Shown in pieces: positions 24,834 through 33,137 of a stretch of DNA of 64,000 bases. Source of the DNA: Micromonospora sp. PLK6-60 (GTDB taxonomy: Bacteria; Actinomycetota; Actinomycetes; Mycobacteriales; Micromonosporaceae); contig NZ_JAIOAA010000002.1 in the NCBI RefSeq assembly GCF_019890675.1, forward strand, positions 62,001 through 126,000, in the 5' to 3' direction. Within the stretch, counting starts at the first letter, position 1. Every line of letters starts with the position of its first letter. Made by a program: the position numbers and the translations under genes. Below the pieces are notes generated by a model that saw only the letters and a program-made list of their open reading frames with translations, did not search any database and had not been told where the DNA came from.

Positions 24834-24893
24834 GTGATCCCGATCGGTGGTCGAGGAGAAGCGGTGAGCGAGCGTGACGAGGGGACGACATGA
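24834..24893 (+). CDS. Mini-ORF (19 residues) overlapping the thiL start
   Basis: GTG with GGAG 8 nt upstream and a -10-like TACCTT (24817-24822) shortly before; encodes VIPIGGRGEAVSERDEGTT. Its TGA stop overlaps the ATG of thiL as ATGA. An internal GTG (24864) with GAGGAG upstream could give a 9-residue version. Probably a coupling leader. Confidence 0.4.
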   Translation: MIPIGGRGEAVSERDEGTT

Positions 24894-25828
24894 GTGTGAC
24901 GGGCGTCGGGGAGTTCGGGCTGATCGACCGGGTGACGGCCCGGCTGTCGTACGGCCCGACCTGCCTGCTCGGGCCGGGGGACGACGCGGCGGTGGTGACC
25001 GCGCCGGACGGGCGGGTGGCCGCGTCGACCGACGTGCTGGTCGAGGGCCGGCACTTCCGGCGGGACTGGTCGAGCGCCCGTGACGTCGGGCACCGGGCGG
25101 CGGCGGCCAACCTGGCCGACATCGCGGCGATGGGGGCCACCCCCACCGCGCTGCTGGTCGCCCTCTGCGCGCCGCTGGACCTCCCGGCGGCCTGGGCGGA
25201 AGAGTTGGCCGACGGGCTCGGCGCGGAGGCCGCCGCGATCGGGGCGAGCGTGGTCGGCGGGGACATGTCGGCCAGCCCGACACTGACCATCGCGGTCACC
25301 GCCCTGGGCGACCTGGGCGGCCGGCCGCCGGTGGTGCGCTCCGGCGCCCGGCCCGGCGACGTGCTGGCGCTGGCCGGGCGCACCGGCTGGTCGGCGGCCG
25401 GCTACACGGTGCTGTCCCGCGGGTTCCGCACCCCGAAGGTGCTGGTCGAGGCGTACCGCCGGCCGGAGGTGCCGTACCGGGCCGGGCCGGTGGCGGCCGA
25501 GGCCGGCGCCACCTCGATGATCGACATCTCGGACGGGCTGCTGGCCGACGTCGGGCACGTGGCCCGGGCCAGCGGCGTCGCGGTGGACGTGCACCGGGCG
25601 GCCTTCGAGGTGCCCCGGCAGATGGGCGACGCCGCGCAGGCGCTCGGCGTCGACCCGTACACCTGGTTGCTGGCCGGCGGGGAGGACCACGCCCTGGCGG
25701 CGACGTTCCCGGCCGGGACGGCGCTGCCCGAGGGCTGGCGGCCGATCGGCCGGGTCGACGCGGGGGAGGGGGTCACCGTGGACGGTCGGGCCTGGGACGG
25801 CCCGGCCGGTTGGGACCACTTCCGCTGA
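24890..25828 (+). CDS. thiL: Thiamine-monophosphate kinase
   Basis: 312 residues. AIR-synthase-like fold: LLGPGDDAAVV (~26-36, metal-binding Asp pair), STDVLVEGRHFRRDW, GHRAAAANLADIAAMGATPTALL, GGDMSASPTLTIAVTALG, DISDGLLADVGHVARASGV and GGEDHALAATF. It phosphorylates thiamine monophosphate to thiamine diphosphate, the last step of cofactor synthesis. AGGGG precedes the ATG; the start overlaps the stop of a mini-ORF. Confidence 0.95.
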   Translation: MSVTGVGEFGLIDRVTARLSYGPTCLLGPGDDAAVVTAPDGRVAASTDVLVEGRHFRRDWSSARDVGHRAAAANLADIAAMGATPTALLVALCAPLDLPAAWAEELADGLGAEAAAIGASVVGGDMSASPTLTIAVTALGDLGGRPPVVRSGARPGDVLALAGRTGWSAAGYTVLSRGFRTPKVLVEAYRRPEVPYRAGPVAAEAGATSMIDISDGLLADVGHVARASGVAVDVHRAAFEVPRQMGDAAQALGVDPYTWLLAGGEDHALAATFPAGTALPEGWRPIGRVDAGEGVTVDGRAWDGPAGWDHFR

Positions 25829-25834
25829 CGGTCG

Positions 25835-25840
25835 TACCCT
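25835..25840 (+). promoter_or_regulatory. Probable -10 box (TACCCT), leaderless promoter
   Basis: TACCCT lies 7 nt before the GTG of the GNAT gene. Confidence 0.5.
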
Positions 25841-25847
25841 TCCCACC

Positions 25848-26315
25848 GTGACTGAGCTGGAGATCCACCCCCGGCGCTTCGACTCGCCGGAAGCCCGACG
25901 GCTGATCGCCGCGACCCTGGCCGACCTGGGTGAGCGCTACGGCGGCGACGGGGACGAGACCCCGGTCGACCCGGCCGAGTTCACCCCGCCGAACGGCGAG
26001 TTCCTGGTCGCCTACCTGGCCGGCGAGCCGGTCGGCTGCGGCGGCTGGCGCAGCCACGGCGGCCCGGACGACGCGGCCGAGCTGAAGCGGATGTACACGG
26101 TGCCGGCGGTCCGGGGACGGGGTGTCGCCCGCGCGCTGCTCGCCGCGATCGAGCGGTCGGCCCGGGAGCGGGGCCGCAAGCGGGTGATCCTGGAGACCGG
26201 CGACAAGCAGCCCGAGGCGATCGGCCTCTACACCTCCGCCGGCTACGAGCGGATCCCGAACTTCGGCTACTACAAGGACGAACCGGGCTGCCTCTCCTAC
26301 GGCCGCACCCTGTAG
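25848..26315 (+). CDS. GNAT-family N-acetyltransferase
   Basis: 155 residues. Acetyl-CoA-binding motif A is clear: ELKRMYTVPAVRGRGVARALLAAIE (~77-101, with R/QxxGxG/A). Strands VAYLAGEPVGCGGWR and VILETGDKQPEAIGLYTSAGYERIPNFG complete the fold. Substrate unknown. GTG start with a leaderless-type promoter. Confidence 0.9.
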   Translation: MTELEIHPRRFDSPEARRLIAATLADLGERYGGDGDETPVDPAEFTPPNGEFLVAYLAGEPVGCGGWRSHGGPDDAAELKRMYTVPAVRGRGVARALLAAIERSARERGRKRVILETGDKQPEAIGLYTSAGYERIPNFGYYKDEPGCLSYGRTL

Positions 26316-26336
26316 CCGGGGGGCGCCGCGGGCGCA

Positions 26337-26428
26337 CGACCTGCCGCATGTCGTGGTGTCCGGGCCCGGGGTGGGCGCGAACTGCGGCATGTCGGGGTGT
26401 CCGGTCCGGGGGTGGGCCTGACCTGCCG
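26337..26428. repeat. Tandem repeat family 3 (GCATGTCG units), 2.4 copies
   Basis: Two ~41-bp units (CTGCCGCATGTCGTGGTGTC... and CTGCGGCATGTCGGGGTGTC...) and a fragment, between the convergent GNAT and rpmB genes. The core GGCATGTCGTGGTGTCCGG is shared with five tandem copies at 60469-60655. Confidence 0.75.
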
Positions 26429-26466
26429 CTCTTCGCGGTCGCCGAGACCAGGCGCGGGCACGACGA

Positions 26467-26496
26467 CAGCCGGCGGGCCGAAGGGCCCGCCGGCTG
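26467..26496 (-). terminator. Terminator of rpmB
   Basis: Perfect stem CAGCCGGCGGGCC/GGCCCGCCGGCTG with a 4-nt loop, about 33 nt after the rpmB stop on the minus strand. Confidence 0.75.
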
Positions 26497-26528
26497 CGAC
26501 GAGAGCTGATCTGGGTGGCGCTACCGCG

Positions 26529-26720
26529 TCAGGCGCGGGTGACCTTGCCGGCCTTGATGCACGAGGTGCAGACCTGCAACTTCTTGGTGGTGCCGCCACC
26601 GGCCGGGGTACGCACCGACTGGATGTTCGGGTTCCAGCGGCGGTTGGTCCGCCGGTGCGAGTGGGACACGTTGTGGCCGAAGCCCGGCCCCTTGCCACAG
26701 ACGTCGCACACGCTAGCCAC
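26529..26720 (-). CDS. rpmB: 50S ribosomal protein L28 (zinc-binding type)
   Basis: 63 residues, [33 protein letters not shown] ... [18 protein letters not shown]. Two CxxC pairs (C5/C8 and near residues 52/55) make it the zinc-containing C+ form; many actinobacteria also carry a C- paralogue induced by zinc starvation. AGGAG precedes the GTG. Monocistronic with its own terminator. Confidence 0.97.
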   Translation of the reverse strand: MASVCDVCGKGPGFGHNVSHSHRRTNRRWNPNIQSVRTPAGGGTTKKLQVCTSCIKAGKVTRA

Positions 26721-26908
26721 GGGATACTCCTGGGATTGAAACGTTCATGAGGTCGCCGCCAGGCGCAGCCCGGGCAACCTGGCCAGGTTACCCGATCCCC
26801 CCGGCGTCCGACCAACCGGCCCGTCCGGGGCCGCCGGTGTGGGCCCGGCCACCCCTCCCAGGCCAGCGGACACGCCGACGGACCCGGGCGGGTGTCGGTG
26901 CGCGCCAG

Positions 26909-26914
26909 TAGGCT
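26909..26914 (+). promoter_or_regulatory. Probable -10 box (TAGGCT), leaderless promoter
   Basis: TAGGCT lies 7 nt before the GTG at 26922 and decides the start of the DAK2 gene. Confidence 0.55.
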
Positions 26915-26921
26915 TCCCGAC

Positions 26922-28541
26922 GTGCTGGAGACCCTCGACGCCGCCGCGGTGCGCCGCTGGTGCGCGAGCGGCCTGGCCGCGCTGCGGCGGCACCAGGGCG
27001 AGATCGACGAGCTGAACGTCTATCCGGTGCCGGACGGGGACACCGGCACCAACCTGGTGCTCACCCTCACCTCCGCCCAGCAGGCCCTGGCGATGGACCT
27101 GAACACCCTCCCCGACGGCGGGTCCACCGCGCACGGGCACGCGCTGCGGCTGATGGCCCAGGGCGCGTTGCTGGGCGCGCGGGGCAACTCCGGGGTGATC
27201 CTGTCCCAGATCCTGCGCGGCTTCGCCGACGCGCTCGCCGCCGCGCCGGCGGTCCGCGGCCGGCAGTTGGCCGCCGCGCTGCGCGACGGCACCGCCGCCG
27301 CCTACGCGGCCGTCGCCAGCCCTGTCGAGGGCACCCTGCTCAGCGTGGTGGCCGCCGCCGCCGAGGCCGCCGAGCGGTCGGACAGCGACGACCTGCGGGC
27401 GGTCGCCCGGGAGGCGGCGGCGGCCGCGGCGCGCGCCCTGGCGCGTACCCCCGAGCAGCTGCCGGTGCTCGCCCGGGCCGGCGTGGTCGACGCCGGCGGC
27501 CAGGGCCTCTGCCTGCTGCTGGACGCGCTGGTCGAGGTGATCACGGGAGAGAGCCCGGCCCGGCCGGCGCCCGCGGCCCGCGCCGTCCGCCCGCCGGTCG
27601 CGACCGCCCGGGAGACCGGCTCCGACGGGTACGCCTACGAGGTGCAGTTCCTGCTCGACGCCGACGCCACGGCGGTGGACCGGCTGCGCGCCGAGCTGGC
27701 CGCGCTGGGCGACTCGCTGGTGGTGGTCGGCGACGGGCGCGCCGGCACCGGCACCTGGAACGTGCACGTGCACGTCAACGACGTGGGGGCGGCGATCGAG
27801 GCGGGGGTGGTGGCCGGCCGGCCCCACCAGATCTCGGTGACCCGCTTCGCCGACCAGGCCTCGGCGCCGGCCGGGGCCGCCGGCGCGCCGGATGGCCGGG
27901 CCGCCGTGGTGGTCGCCCCCGGTGCGGGCATCGCCGAGCTCTTCGCCGCCGAGGGCGCCACCGTCGTCCCGGCGAACCCGTCCATCGGTGAGCTGCTCGA
28001 CGCGGTCCGGGCCACCCGCGCCGCGCGGGTGGTGGTGCTGCCCAACGACCCGAACACGCAGGCGGTGGCGAACGCCGTCGCCCGGGAGGCGCACGCGCTC
28101 GGGGTGAAGGTGAGCGTGGTGCCCACCCGGTCGCCGGTGCAGGCCCTCGCGGCGCTCGCCGTGCGCGACCCGCAGCGCCGCTTCGAGGACGACGTGATCG
28201 CGATGGCCGAGGCGGCCGGCGCCTGCCGGTACGCCGAGGTCTGCCACGCCGGCCGGGAGGCGCTCACCGTCGCCGGGCCGTGCCGCCCGGGCGACGTGCT
28301 GGCCCTGGTCGAGGGGGAGGTGCACCTGATCGGCGCCGACCTGGTCGACACCTGCACCGCCGTGGTGGACCGGATGCTGGGCGGTGGCGGCGAGCTGGTG
28401 ACCCTGCTCTGCGGGGCGGACGCCCCGGCGGGGCTGGCCGACCGGCTGCGTGAGCACGTCGAGCGGTCCTGGCCGTTCGTCGAGGTGCAGGCGTACGAGG
28501 GCGGGCAGCCGCACTATCCGCTCCTGCTGGGGGTCGAATGA
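26922..28541 (+). CDS. DAK2-domain protein (FakA-like fatty-acid/dihydroxyacetone kinase)
   Basis: 539 residues from GTG at 26922; an in-frame GTG at 26892 lies upstream of the predicted -10 box and is less likely. N-terminal DAK2 (DhaL) domain: LNVYPVPDGDTGTNLVLTL (metal/ADP-binding Asp cluster), GARGNSGVILSQILRG, LPVLARAGVVDAGGQGLCLLLDAL. The C-terminal half is the FakA-type extension (VQFLLDADATAVDRLRAELAALGDSLVVVGD, then an EDD/DegV-like fold with VLPNDPNTQAVANAV). It probably phosphorylates fatty acids delivered by DegV-like proteins. Stop overlaps the recG ATG by 4 nt. Confidence 0.9.
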   Translation: MLETLDAAAVRRWCASGLAALRRHQGEIDELNVYPVPDGDTGTNLVLTLTSAQQALAMDLNTLPDGGSTAHGHALRLMAQGALLGARGNSGVILSQILRGFADALAAAPAVRGRQLAAALRDGTAAAYAAVASPVEGTLLSVVAAAAEAAERSDSDDLRAVAREAAAAAARALARTPEQLPVLARAGVVDAGGQGLCLLLDALVEVITGESPARPAPAARAVRPPVATARETGSDGYAYEVQFLLDADATAVDRLRAELAALGDSLVVVGDGRAGTGTWNVHVHVNDVGAAIEAGVVAGRPHQISVTRFADQASAPAGAAGAPDGRAAVVVAPGAGIAELFAAEGATVVPANPSIGELLDAVRATRAARVVVLPNDPNTQAVANAVAREAHALGVKVSVVPTRSPVQALAALAVRDPQRRFEDDVIAMAEAAGACRYAEVCHAGREALTVAGPCRPGDVLALVEGEVHLIGADLVDTCTAVVDRMLGGGGELVTLLCGADAPAGLADRLREHVERSWPFVEVQAYEGGQPHYPLLLGVE

Positions 28542-30739
28542 CGAGCGCACCGACCACGGTGGACACGCCGCTCAAGAAGCTGGTCGGGGAGAAGACGGCG
28601 AAGGCCCTGGCCGGCCACCTCGACCTGCACACCGCCGGCGACCTGATCTACCACTTCCCCCGCCGGTACGACGAGCGCGGCGAGCACACCGACATCCGCT
28701 CGCTCGACGTCGGCGAGCAGGTCACCGTGCTGGCCCAGGTGCAGCGCACCGCGGTCCGGCCGATGCGCCAGCGGCGGGGCAACCTGCTGGAGGTGACCGT
28801 CGGCGACGGCTCGGGCGGGCTGCTCACCTGCACCTTCTTCGGCAACCAGGCGTGGCGGGAGCGGGAGCTGCGCCCCGGTCGGTGGGGGCTGTTCGCCGGC
28901 AAGGTCACCGAGTTCCGGGGCAAGCGCCAGCTCAACGGCCCGGAATACGTCCTGCTCGGCGAAGGCGGTGACGGCGAGGCGGCGGCCAACGAGGAGGTCG
29001 AGGAGTTCGCCGGGGCGCTGATCCCGGTCTACCCGGCCGCGGCTGCCGTGCCGACCTGGGTGATCGCCCGCTGCGTGCGGGTGGTGCTGGACACCTTCGT
29101 CCCGCCCGACGATCCGCTGCCGGCGACCGTGCGCGCCACCCGCAACCTGGTCGGCATCGGGGCCGCGCTGCGCGAGATCCACCGACCGTCCAGCAAGGAG
29201 GAGCTGTACCGGGCCCGCCGCCGGCTCAAGTGGGACGAGGCGTTCGCCGTGCAGCTGACCCTGGTGCAGCGCAAGCACCGGGCGGCGGCCTGGCCGGCGA
29301 AGGCCCGCCCGCCGCGGCCGGGTGGCCTGCTGGACGCGTTCGACGCCCGGCTGCCGTACGAGCTGACCGCCGGCCAGCAGACCGTGGGCCGGGAGATCGC
29401 CGCCGACCTGGGCGCCGCGCACCCGATGCACCGGCTGTTGCAGGGCGAGGTCGGCTCCGGCAAGACGGTGGTGGCGTTGCGGGCCATGCTCCAGGTGGTG
29501 GACGCCGGCGGCCAGGCCGCCCTGCTCGCCCCCACCGAGGTGCTCGCCGCCCAGCACCACCGGGGCATCCTCGATCTGCTCGGCCCGCTCGCCCGGGCCG
29601 GTGAGCTGGGCGCGGCCGACGACGCCACCCGGGTCGAGCTGGTCACCGGCTCGCTCGGCGCGGCGGCCCGGCGGCGGGCACTGGCCGAGGTGGCCGAGGG
29701 GCGGGCCGGCATCGTGCTCGGCACCCACGCCCTGCTCTACGAGGGGGTGGACTTCCACGACCTGGGCCTGGTGGTGGTCGACGAGCAGCACCGGTTCGGG
29801 GTGGAGCAGCGCGACGCGCTGCGCGCCAAGGCCGACCAGCCACCGCACGTGTTGGTGATGACGGCCACCCCGATCCCGCGCACGGTCGCCATGACCGTCT
29901 ACGGCGACCTGGAGACGTCCACCCTGTCCCAGTTGCCGCAGGGGCGCTCGCCGATCGCCTCGCACGTGGTGCCGGCCGCCGAGAAGCCCGCCTTCCTGGA
30001 CCGGGCCTGGCGCCGGCTGCGCGAGGAGGTCACCAAGGGCCACCAGGCGTACGTGGTCTGCCCGCGGATCGGGGAGGGCCCGGTCTCCGACGAGGAGCCG
30101 CCCCGGGAGGACGACAACGGCCGCCGACCGCCGCTGGCGGTGACCGAGGTGGCCCCGCTGCTGGCCGAGGGGCCGCTGCACGGGCTGCGGATCGGGGTGC
30201 TGCACGGCCGGCTGCCGGCCGACGAGAAGGACGCGGTGATGCGCTCCTTCGCCGACGGCGAGCTGGACGTGCTGGTCGCGACGACCGTGGTCGAGGTGGG
30301 GGTCAACGTGCCCAACGCCACCGTGATGATCGTGCTGGACGCCGACCGGTTCGGCGTCTCCCAGCTGCACCAGCTGCGCGGCCGGGTCGGCCGGGGCAGC
30401 GCGGCCGGCCTCTGCCTGCTGGTCTCCGAGGCCGCCGAGGGCTCGTCGGCCCGCACCCGGCTGGACGCCGTGGCGTCCACCACGGACGGCTTCAAGCTGG
30501 CCGAGCTCGACCTCGAACAGCGGCGGGAGGGCGACGTGCTCGGCGCCACCCAGTCCGGCCGCCGGTCACATCTGCGGCTGCTGTCGCTGCTGCGCGACAC
30601 GGACCTGATCCGCGACGCCCGGGCGGAGGCGATCGCCCTGGTCGACGAGGATCCGGAACTGACCCGCCACCCGGCGTTGGCCGCGTCGGTGGCCGCCCTG
30701 GTCGACGAGGAACGCGCGGAGTACCTGGAGAAGGGCTGA
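28538..30739 (+). CDS. recG: ATP-dependent DNA helicase RecG
   Basis: 733 residues. N-terminal wedge/OB domain (HFPRRYDERG, LEVTVGDGSGGLLTCTFFGNQAW), then SF2 helicase: LLQGEVGSGKTVVALRAML (Walker A), VVVDEQHRFGVEQRDALR (DEQH box), MTATPIPRTVAMTVYGDLE, and C-terminal VATTVVEVGVNVPNATVMIVLDADRFGVSQLHQLRGRVGRG. It branch-migrates stalled forks and Holliday junctions. ATGA overlap with the DAK2 gene, the same pairing as in mycobacteria. Confidence 0.97.
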   Translation: MTSAPTTVDTPLKKLVGEKTAKALAGHLDLHTAGDLIYHFPRRYDERGEHTDIRSLDVGEQVTVLAQVQRTAVRPMRQRRGNLLEVTVGDGSGGLLTCTFFGNQAWRERELRPGRWGLFAGKVTEFRGKRQLNGPEYVLLGEGGDGEAAANEEVEEFAGALIPVYPAAAAVPTWVIARCVRVVLDTFVPPDDPLPATVRATRNLVGIGAALREIHRPSSKEELYRARRRLKWDEAFAVQLTLVQRKHRAAAWPAKARPPRPGGLLDAFDARLPYELTAGQQTVGREIAADLGAAHPMHRLLQGEVGSGKTVVALRAMLQVVDAGGQAALLAPTEVLAAQHHRGILDLLGPLARAGELGAADDATRVELVTGSLGAAARRRALAEVAEGRAGIVLGTHALLYEGVDFHDLGLVVVDEQHRFGVEQRDALRAKADQPPHVLVMTATPIPRTVAMTVYGDLETSTLSQLPQGRSPIASHVVPAAEKPAFLDRAWRRLREEVTKGHQAYVVCPRIGEGPVSDEEPPREDDNGRRPPLAVTEVAPLLAEGPLHGLRIGVLHGRLPADEKDAVMRSFADGELDVLVATTVVEVGVNVPNATVMIVLDADRFGVSQLHQLRGRVGRGSAAGLCLLVSEAAEGSSARTRLDAVASTTDGFKLAELDLEQRREGDVLGATQSGRRSHLRLLSLLRDTDLIRDARAEAIALVDEDPELTRHPALAASVAALVDEERAEYLEKG

Positions 30740-30748
30740 CGCGCGGCT

Positions 30749-30832
30749 CTCCGTGCCCGGCGCCGCCTCCGTGCCCGGCGTCGCCTCCGTGCCCGGCGTC
30801 GCCTCTGTGCCCGGCGTCGCCTCCGCGCCCCG
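30749..30832. repeat. 18-bp tandem repeat, ~4.6 copies
   Basis: Unit CTCCGTGCCCGGCGTCGC repeated with one or two changes per copy directly after the recG stop codon. Likely a variable-number tract. Confidence 0.8.
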
Positions 30833-31050
30833 GGCTGTTGGCTCCCCGCACCCGTCTGTTGGCGTTCGGCTTCCGGGCCTCCGTCTCCCCATTCCCGGAG
30901 CGCCCCAGATCGCACAGCCGCCCAGCGGCGTGGCTCGGCAGCCGCCGGCCGCCCAGCGGGTCGGCTGCCGGTGGGTCGGCCGTCGGCGGCTGGGGTGCTG
31001 GTCGGCCGCCTACCAATGGGTCGGCCGTCGGCGGCGGGGTGCTGGTCGGC

Positions 31051-31278
31051 CGCCTACCAACTTGATGTCGTAAACGAATCACCCGGCCCCGAACCGGCCG
31101 TCCCCGACCACCGACCGGTGGCTGACCGCAGGGTCTGCTGGTGGCCACGCACCATCATTTACCAGGCACGATGCGGGTTCCTTCGACGTCTCCACCGGCC
31201 CGCGGAGCGGCCGGCACCCCGGTTCGTGGGCGAAGCGGTGGCGCGGGTGATTCGTTTACGACATCAAGTTGGTAGGCG
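31051..31278. repeat. Repeat family 2: perfect 34-bp inverted repeats around 160 bp
   Basis: Left arm 31051-31084 starts CGCCTACCAACTTGATGTCG and ends ACGAATCACCC; the right arm 31245-31278 is its exact reverse complement. The interior is ordinary GC-rich sequence without a gene. A shorter, diverged pair with the same arms is at 60168-60277. Confidence 0.85.
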
Positions 31279-31667
31279 GTCGATGCGGGTACCCAGAGCC
31301 CGCTGCCTGGGCACGCCCGGGACCGGCACCCCCGCCTGAGCGAACAGTCCGCGCGGGCATGTCCCGGAATCCCCGGGGCCGACCAGACCACCTCGCCGAT
31401 CGCTGGTGGCGATCGCCGAGTGCCCCAGGCACCCGGTGCCAGTGCGCACGATGCGGCACATCGGGACCACCTCGGCCGGGAAAGGCGCGTTATGCCGCAG
31501 AACGGCCCCCAGGGGCGGGGGGAAAGGCGCCAGGGCCAGTGCCGGTACGAGTTCAGGGCGCAGGGCAGGGGCAGGGGCGGGGCAGGGGCGGGGTAGGGCA
31601 GGGGCAGGGCGGGGGACCGGCCAACCCGGCCGGACGAGGGAGCCGGCCAGCTCGGCCGGAGAAACGG

Positions 31668-31703
31668 CGAGGGCGCGCCGACCGGGTGGTCGGCGCGCCC
31701 TCG
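31668..31703 (-). terminator. Terminator of the LPXTG-like gene
   Basis: Perfect 16-bp stem CGAGGGCGCGCCGACC/GGTCGGCGCGCCCTCG with GGGT-type loop, 16 nt downstream of the stop codon on the minus strand. Confidence 0.8.
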
Positions 31704-31719
31704 GGCGCTTACGCCTGGA

Positions 31720-32799
31720 TCAGGCGGTGAAGCGGATGTTGCGGCGACGGCGGGCCATCATGAACAGGCCGGCACCCACGGCGAGCAGCACCGCGGCGCC
31801 ACCGGCGATCATGCCGGCGGGGGCACCGGTCAGCGGCAGGCCGCCTTCGCCACCGCCCGCGCCCGGAGCGCACTCGGCGGGCTTCTCCCACTCGAGGGCG
31901 TCGGCCGGGTCCGGCTGCTCACCCGGGAAGCTCGGGGTGATGGTGAGACCCTCGTAGGCCTCGAAGACGACCTCGGTCTTCTCGCCCGGGATCAGCTTGA
32001 GCTCCTTGGTGACGCCCTTGTCCGTGGTGAACACGATGGTGGCGGTCACCCCGTCGGCCGGGTTGTCGGCGGTGACGGCGAGCGCGTCACAGGCGAAGAT
32101 GACCTCGAAAACCGGAGCGTTCGGCTCGTCCGGCACCAGCGGGCCGCCCGGCTCGGTCGGCTGCGGCGTGGGCACCGGGGAGGTGGGGGCGGGGCTCGTC
32201 GGCTCGTCGGTCGGCGCGGGGCTGGTCGGCTCCTCGCTCGGCGACTCGCTCGGCGCGGGGCTGGTCGGCTCCTCGGTCGGCGCCGGGGTCTCGGTCGGCT
32301 CCGGCGACTCGGTCGGCGCGGGGGTCTCGGTCGGCTCCGGGGAGTCGGTCGGCTCCGGGGTGGTCGGCTCCGGGGTGGGGGCCGGCGCGCACTTGCCCGT
32401 GGTGCGGGCGCTGCCCGCAGCGGTGTTGGTCACCCGCTTGTCACCGCGGAACCACTCGGCGCTGATCTTCAGCTCCGCCTTCTTGCCGGCCTTGACGACC
32501 TGCTGGCCGGTCACCACGCCGTCGCCCGCCTTGGGCAGTTCGACGCCGGGGGCGATGCCGGTGATCTCGGTGGCGGACGGCGTCCACACATCGGTGATCT
32601 TGCCGACCAGGTCGCGCTCGCTGTTCTTCACGGTCCAGGTGACCGCCAGGTCGCCGGACTCCAGCTTGCAGGCGGTGCCGGTGATGATCGAGTGGTGCGC
32701 GCTGGCCGGCGCCGCGAAGGCGGTGGCGGCGGCCACGCCGACCAGGGTGGCGCCGAGGGCGGCGAGCGGTCGCCGCAGCGACAGCTTCGGACGGATCAC
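31720..32799 (-). CDS. LPXTG-like cell-wall-anchored surface protein
   Basis: 359 residues from GTG at 32799, chosen for the Shine-Dalgarno GGGAGAA; the frame extends to a TTG at 32817. Signal peptide (~1-35, RRPLAALGATLVGVAAATAF ... ASA), an N-terminal domain of ~110 residues (HHSIITGTACKLESGDLAVTW), a Pro/Thr/Glu spacer of PEPT/SPAP repeats, a second beta-rich domain of ~95 residues, then LPLTG, a hydrophobic helix and RRRR: a sortase sorting signal. Probably displayed on the cell wall; function unknown. The N-terminal His pair HHSI after the signal cleavage site may bind metal. Confidence 0.85.
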   Translation of the reverse strand: MIRPKLSLRRPLAALGATLVGVAAATAFAAPASAHHSIITGTACKLESGDLAVTWTVKNSERDLVGKITDVWTPSATEITGIAPGVELPKAGDGVVTGQQVVKAGKKAELKISAEWFRGDKRVTNTAAGSARTTGKCAPAPTPEPTTPEPTDSPEPTETPAPTESPEPTETPAPTEEPTSPAPSESPSEEPTSPAPTDEPTSPAPTSPVPTPQPTEPGGPLVPDEPNAPVFEVIFACDALAVTADNPADGVTATIVFTTDKGVTKELKLIPGEKTEVVFEAYEGLTITPSFPGEQPDPADALEWEKPAECAPGAGGGEGGLPLTGAPAGMIAGGAAVLLAVGAGLFMMARRRRNIRFTA

Positions 32800-33070
32800 G
32801 GGTTCTCCCGGGGTCAAGGGGCTCGTCGTTGACGTCGGGTGGCAGAAGGCCGGCCGCGGGTGTTACCAGGCCGCGGCGGCGCCGCACGGACGCCGTGTGC
32901 CGACGGACTCGCCGGCACCCGGCAGACCCTAGCGAGAACAGGACTCACGTCACAGTCCTCAGTGCCCATTAAGGATGATGTTGCCGATCCGTGATCATTG
33001 ATCGGCGGATCGTGATCAATGGAACACTCTTCGATACTTACCGTGCCGCCCGGCCCGGTACGGCGTCGCG

Positions 33071-33076
33071 TAGCGT
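33071..33076 (+). promoter_or_regulatory. Probable -10 box (TAGCGT) upstream of rsmD
   Basis: TAGCGT lies 7 nt before the GTG of a mini-ORF at 33084, the spacing of a leaderless transcript. Confidence 0.5.
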
Positions 33077-33083
33077 CACCGGT

Positions 33084-33137
33084 GTGAGTGAGCACCTCGA
33101 CCGGGCCGGTCGGGCGGTCGGCGGGTGGCGCCGGTGA
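33084..33137 (+). CDS. Leaderless mini-ORF (17 residues) coupled to rsmD
   Basis: GTG at the predicted transcription start encodes MSEHLDRAGRAVGGWRR; its TGA (33135-33137) overlaps the GTG (33134) of rsmD as GTGA. Same design as the mini-ORFs before ddl, thiL and rnc. Confidence 0.45.
   Translation: MSEHLDRAGRAVGGWRR

Larger units (their letters stand above)
30740..31719. other. Repeat-rich gene-free gap between recG and the LPXTG-like gene
   Basis: 980 bp with no convincing gene. It holds 18-bp tandem repeats (30749-30832), GTCGGCCGTCGGCGGC repeats with truncated copies of the family-2 arm (30960-31050), a perfect 34-bp inverted repeat pair (31051-31278), a purine-biased GGGGCAGGGGC tract (31555-31615) and a terminator (31668-31703). 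Confidence 0.7.
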
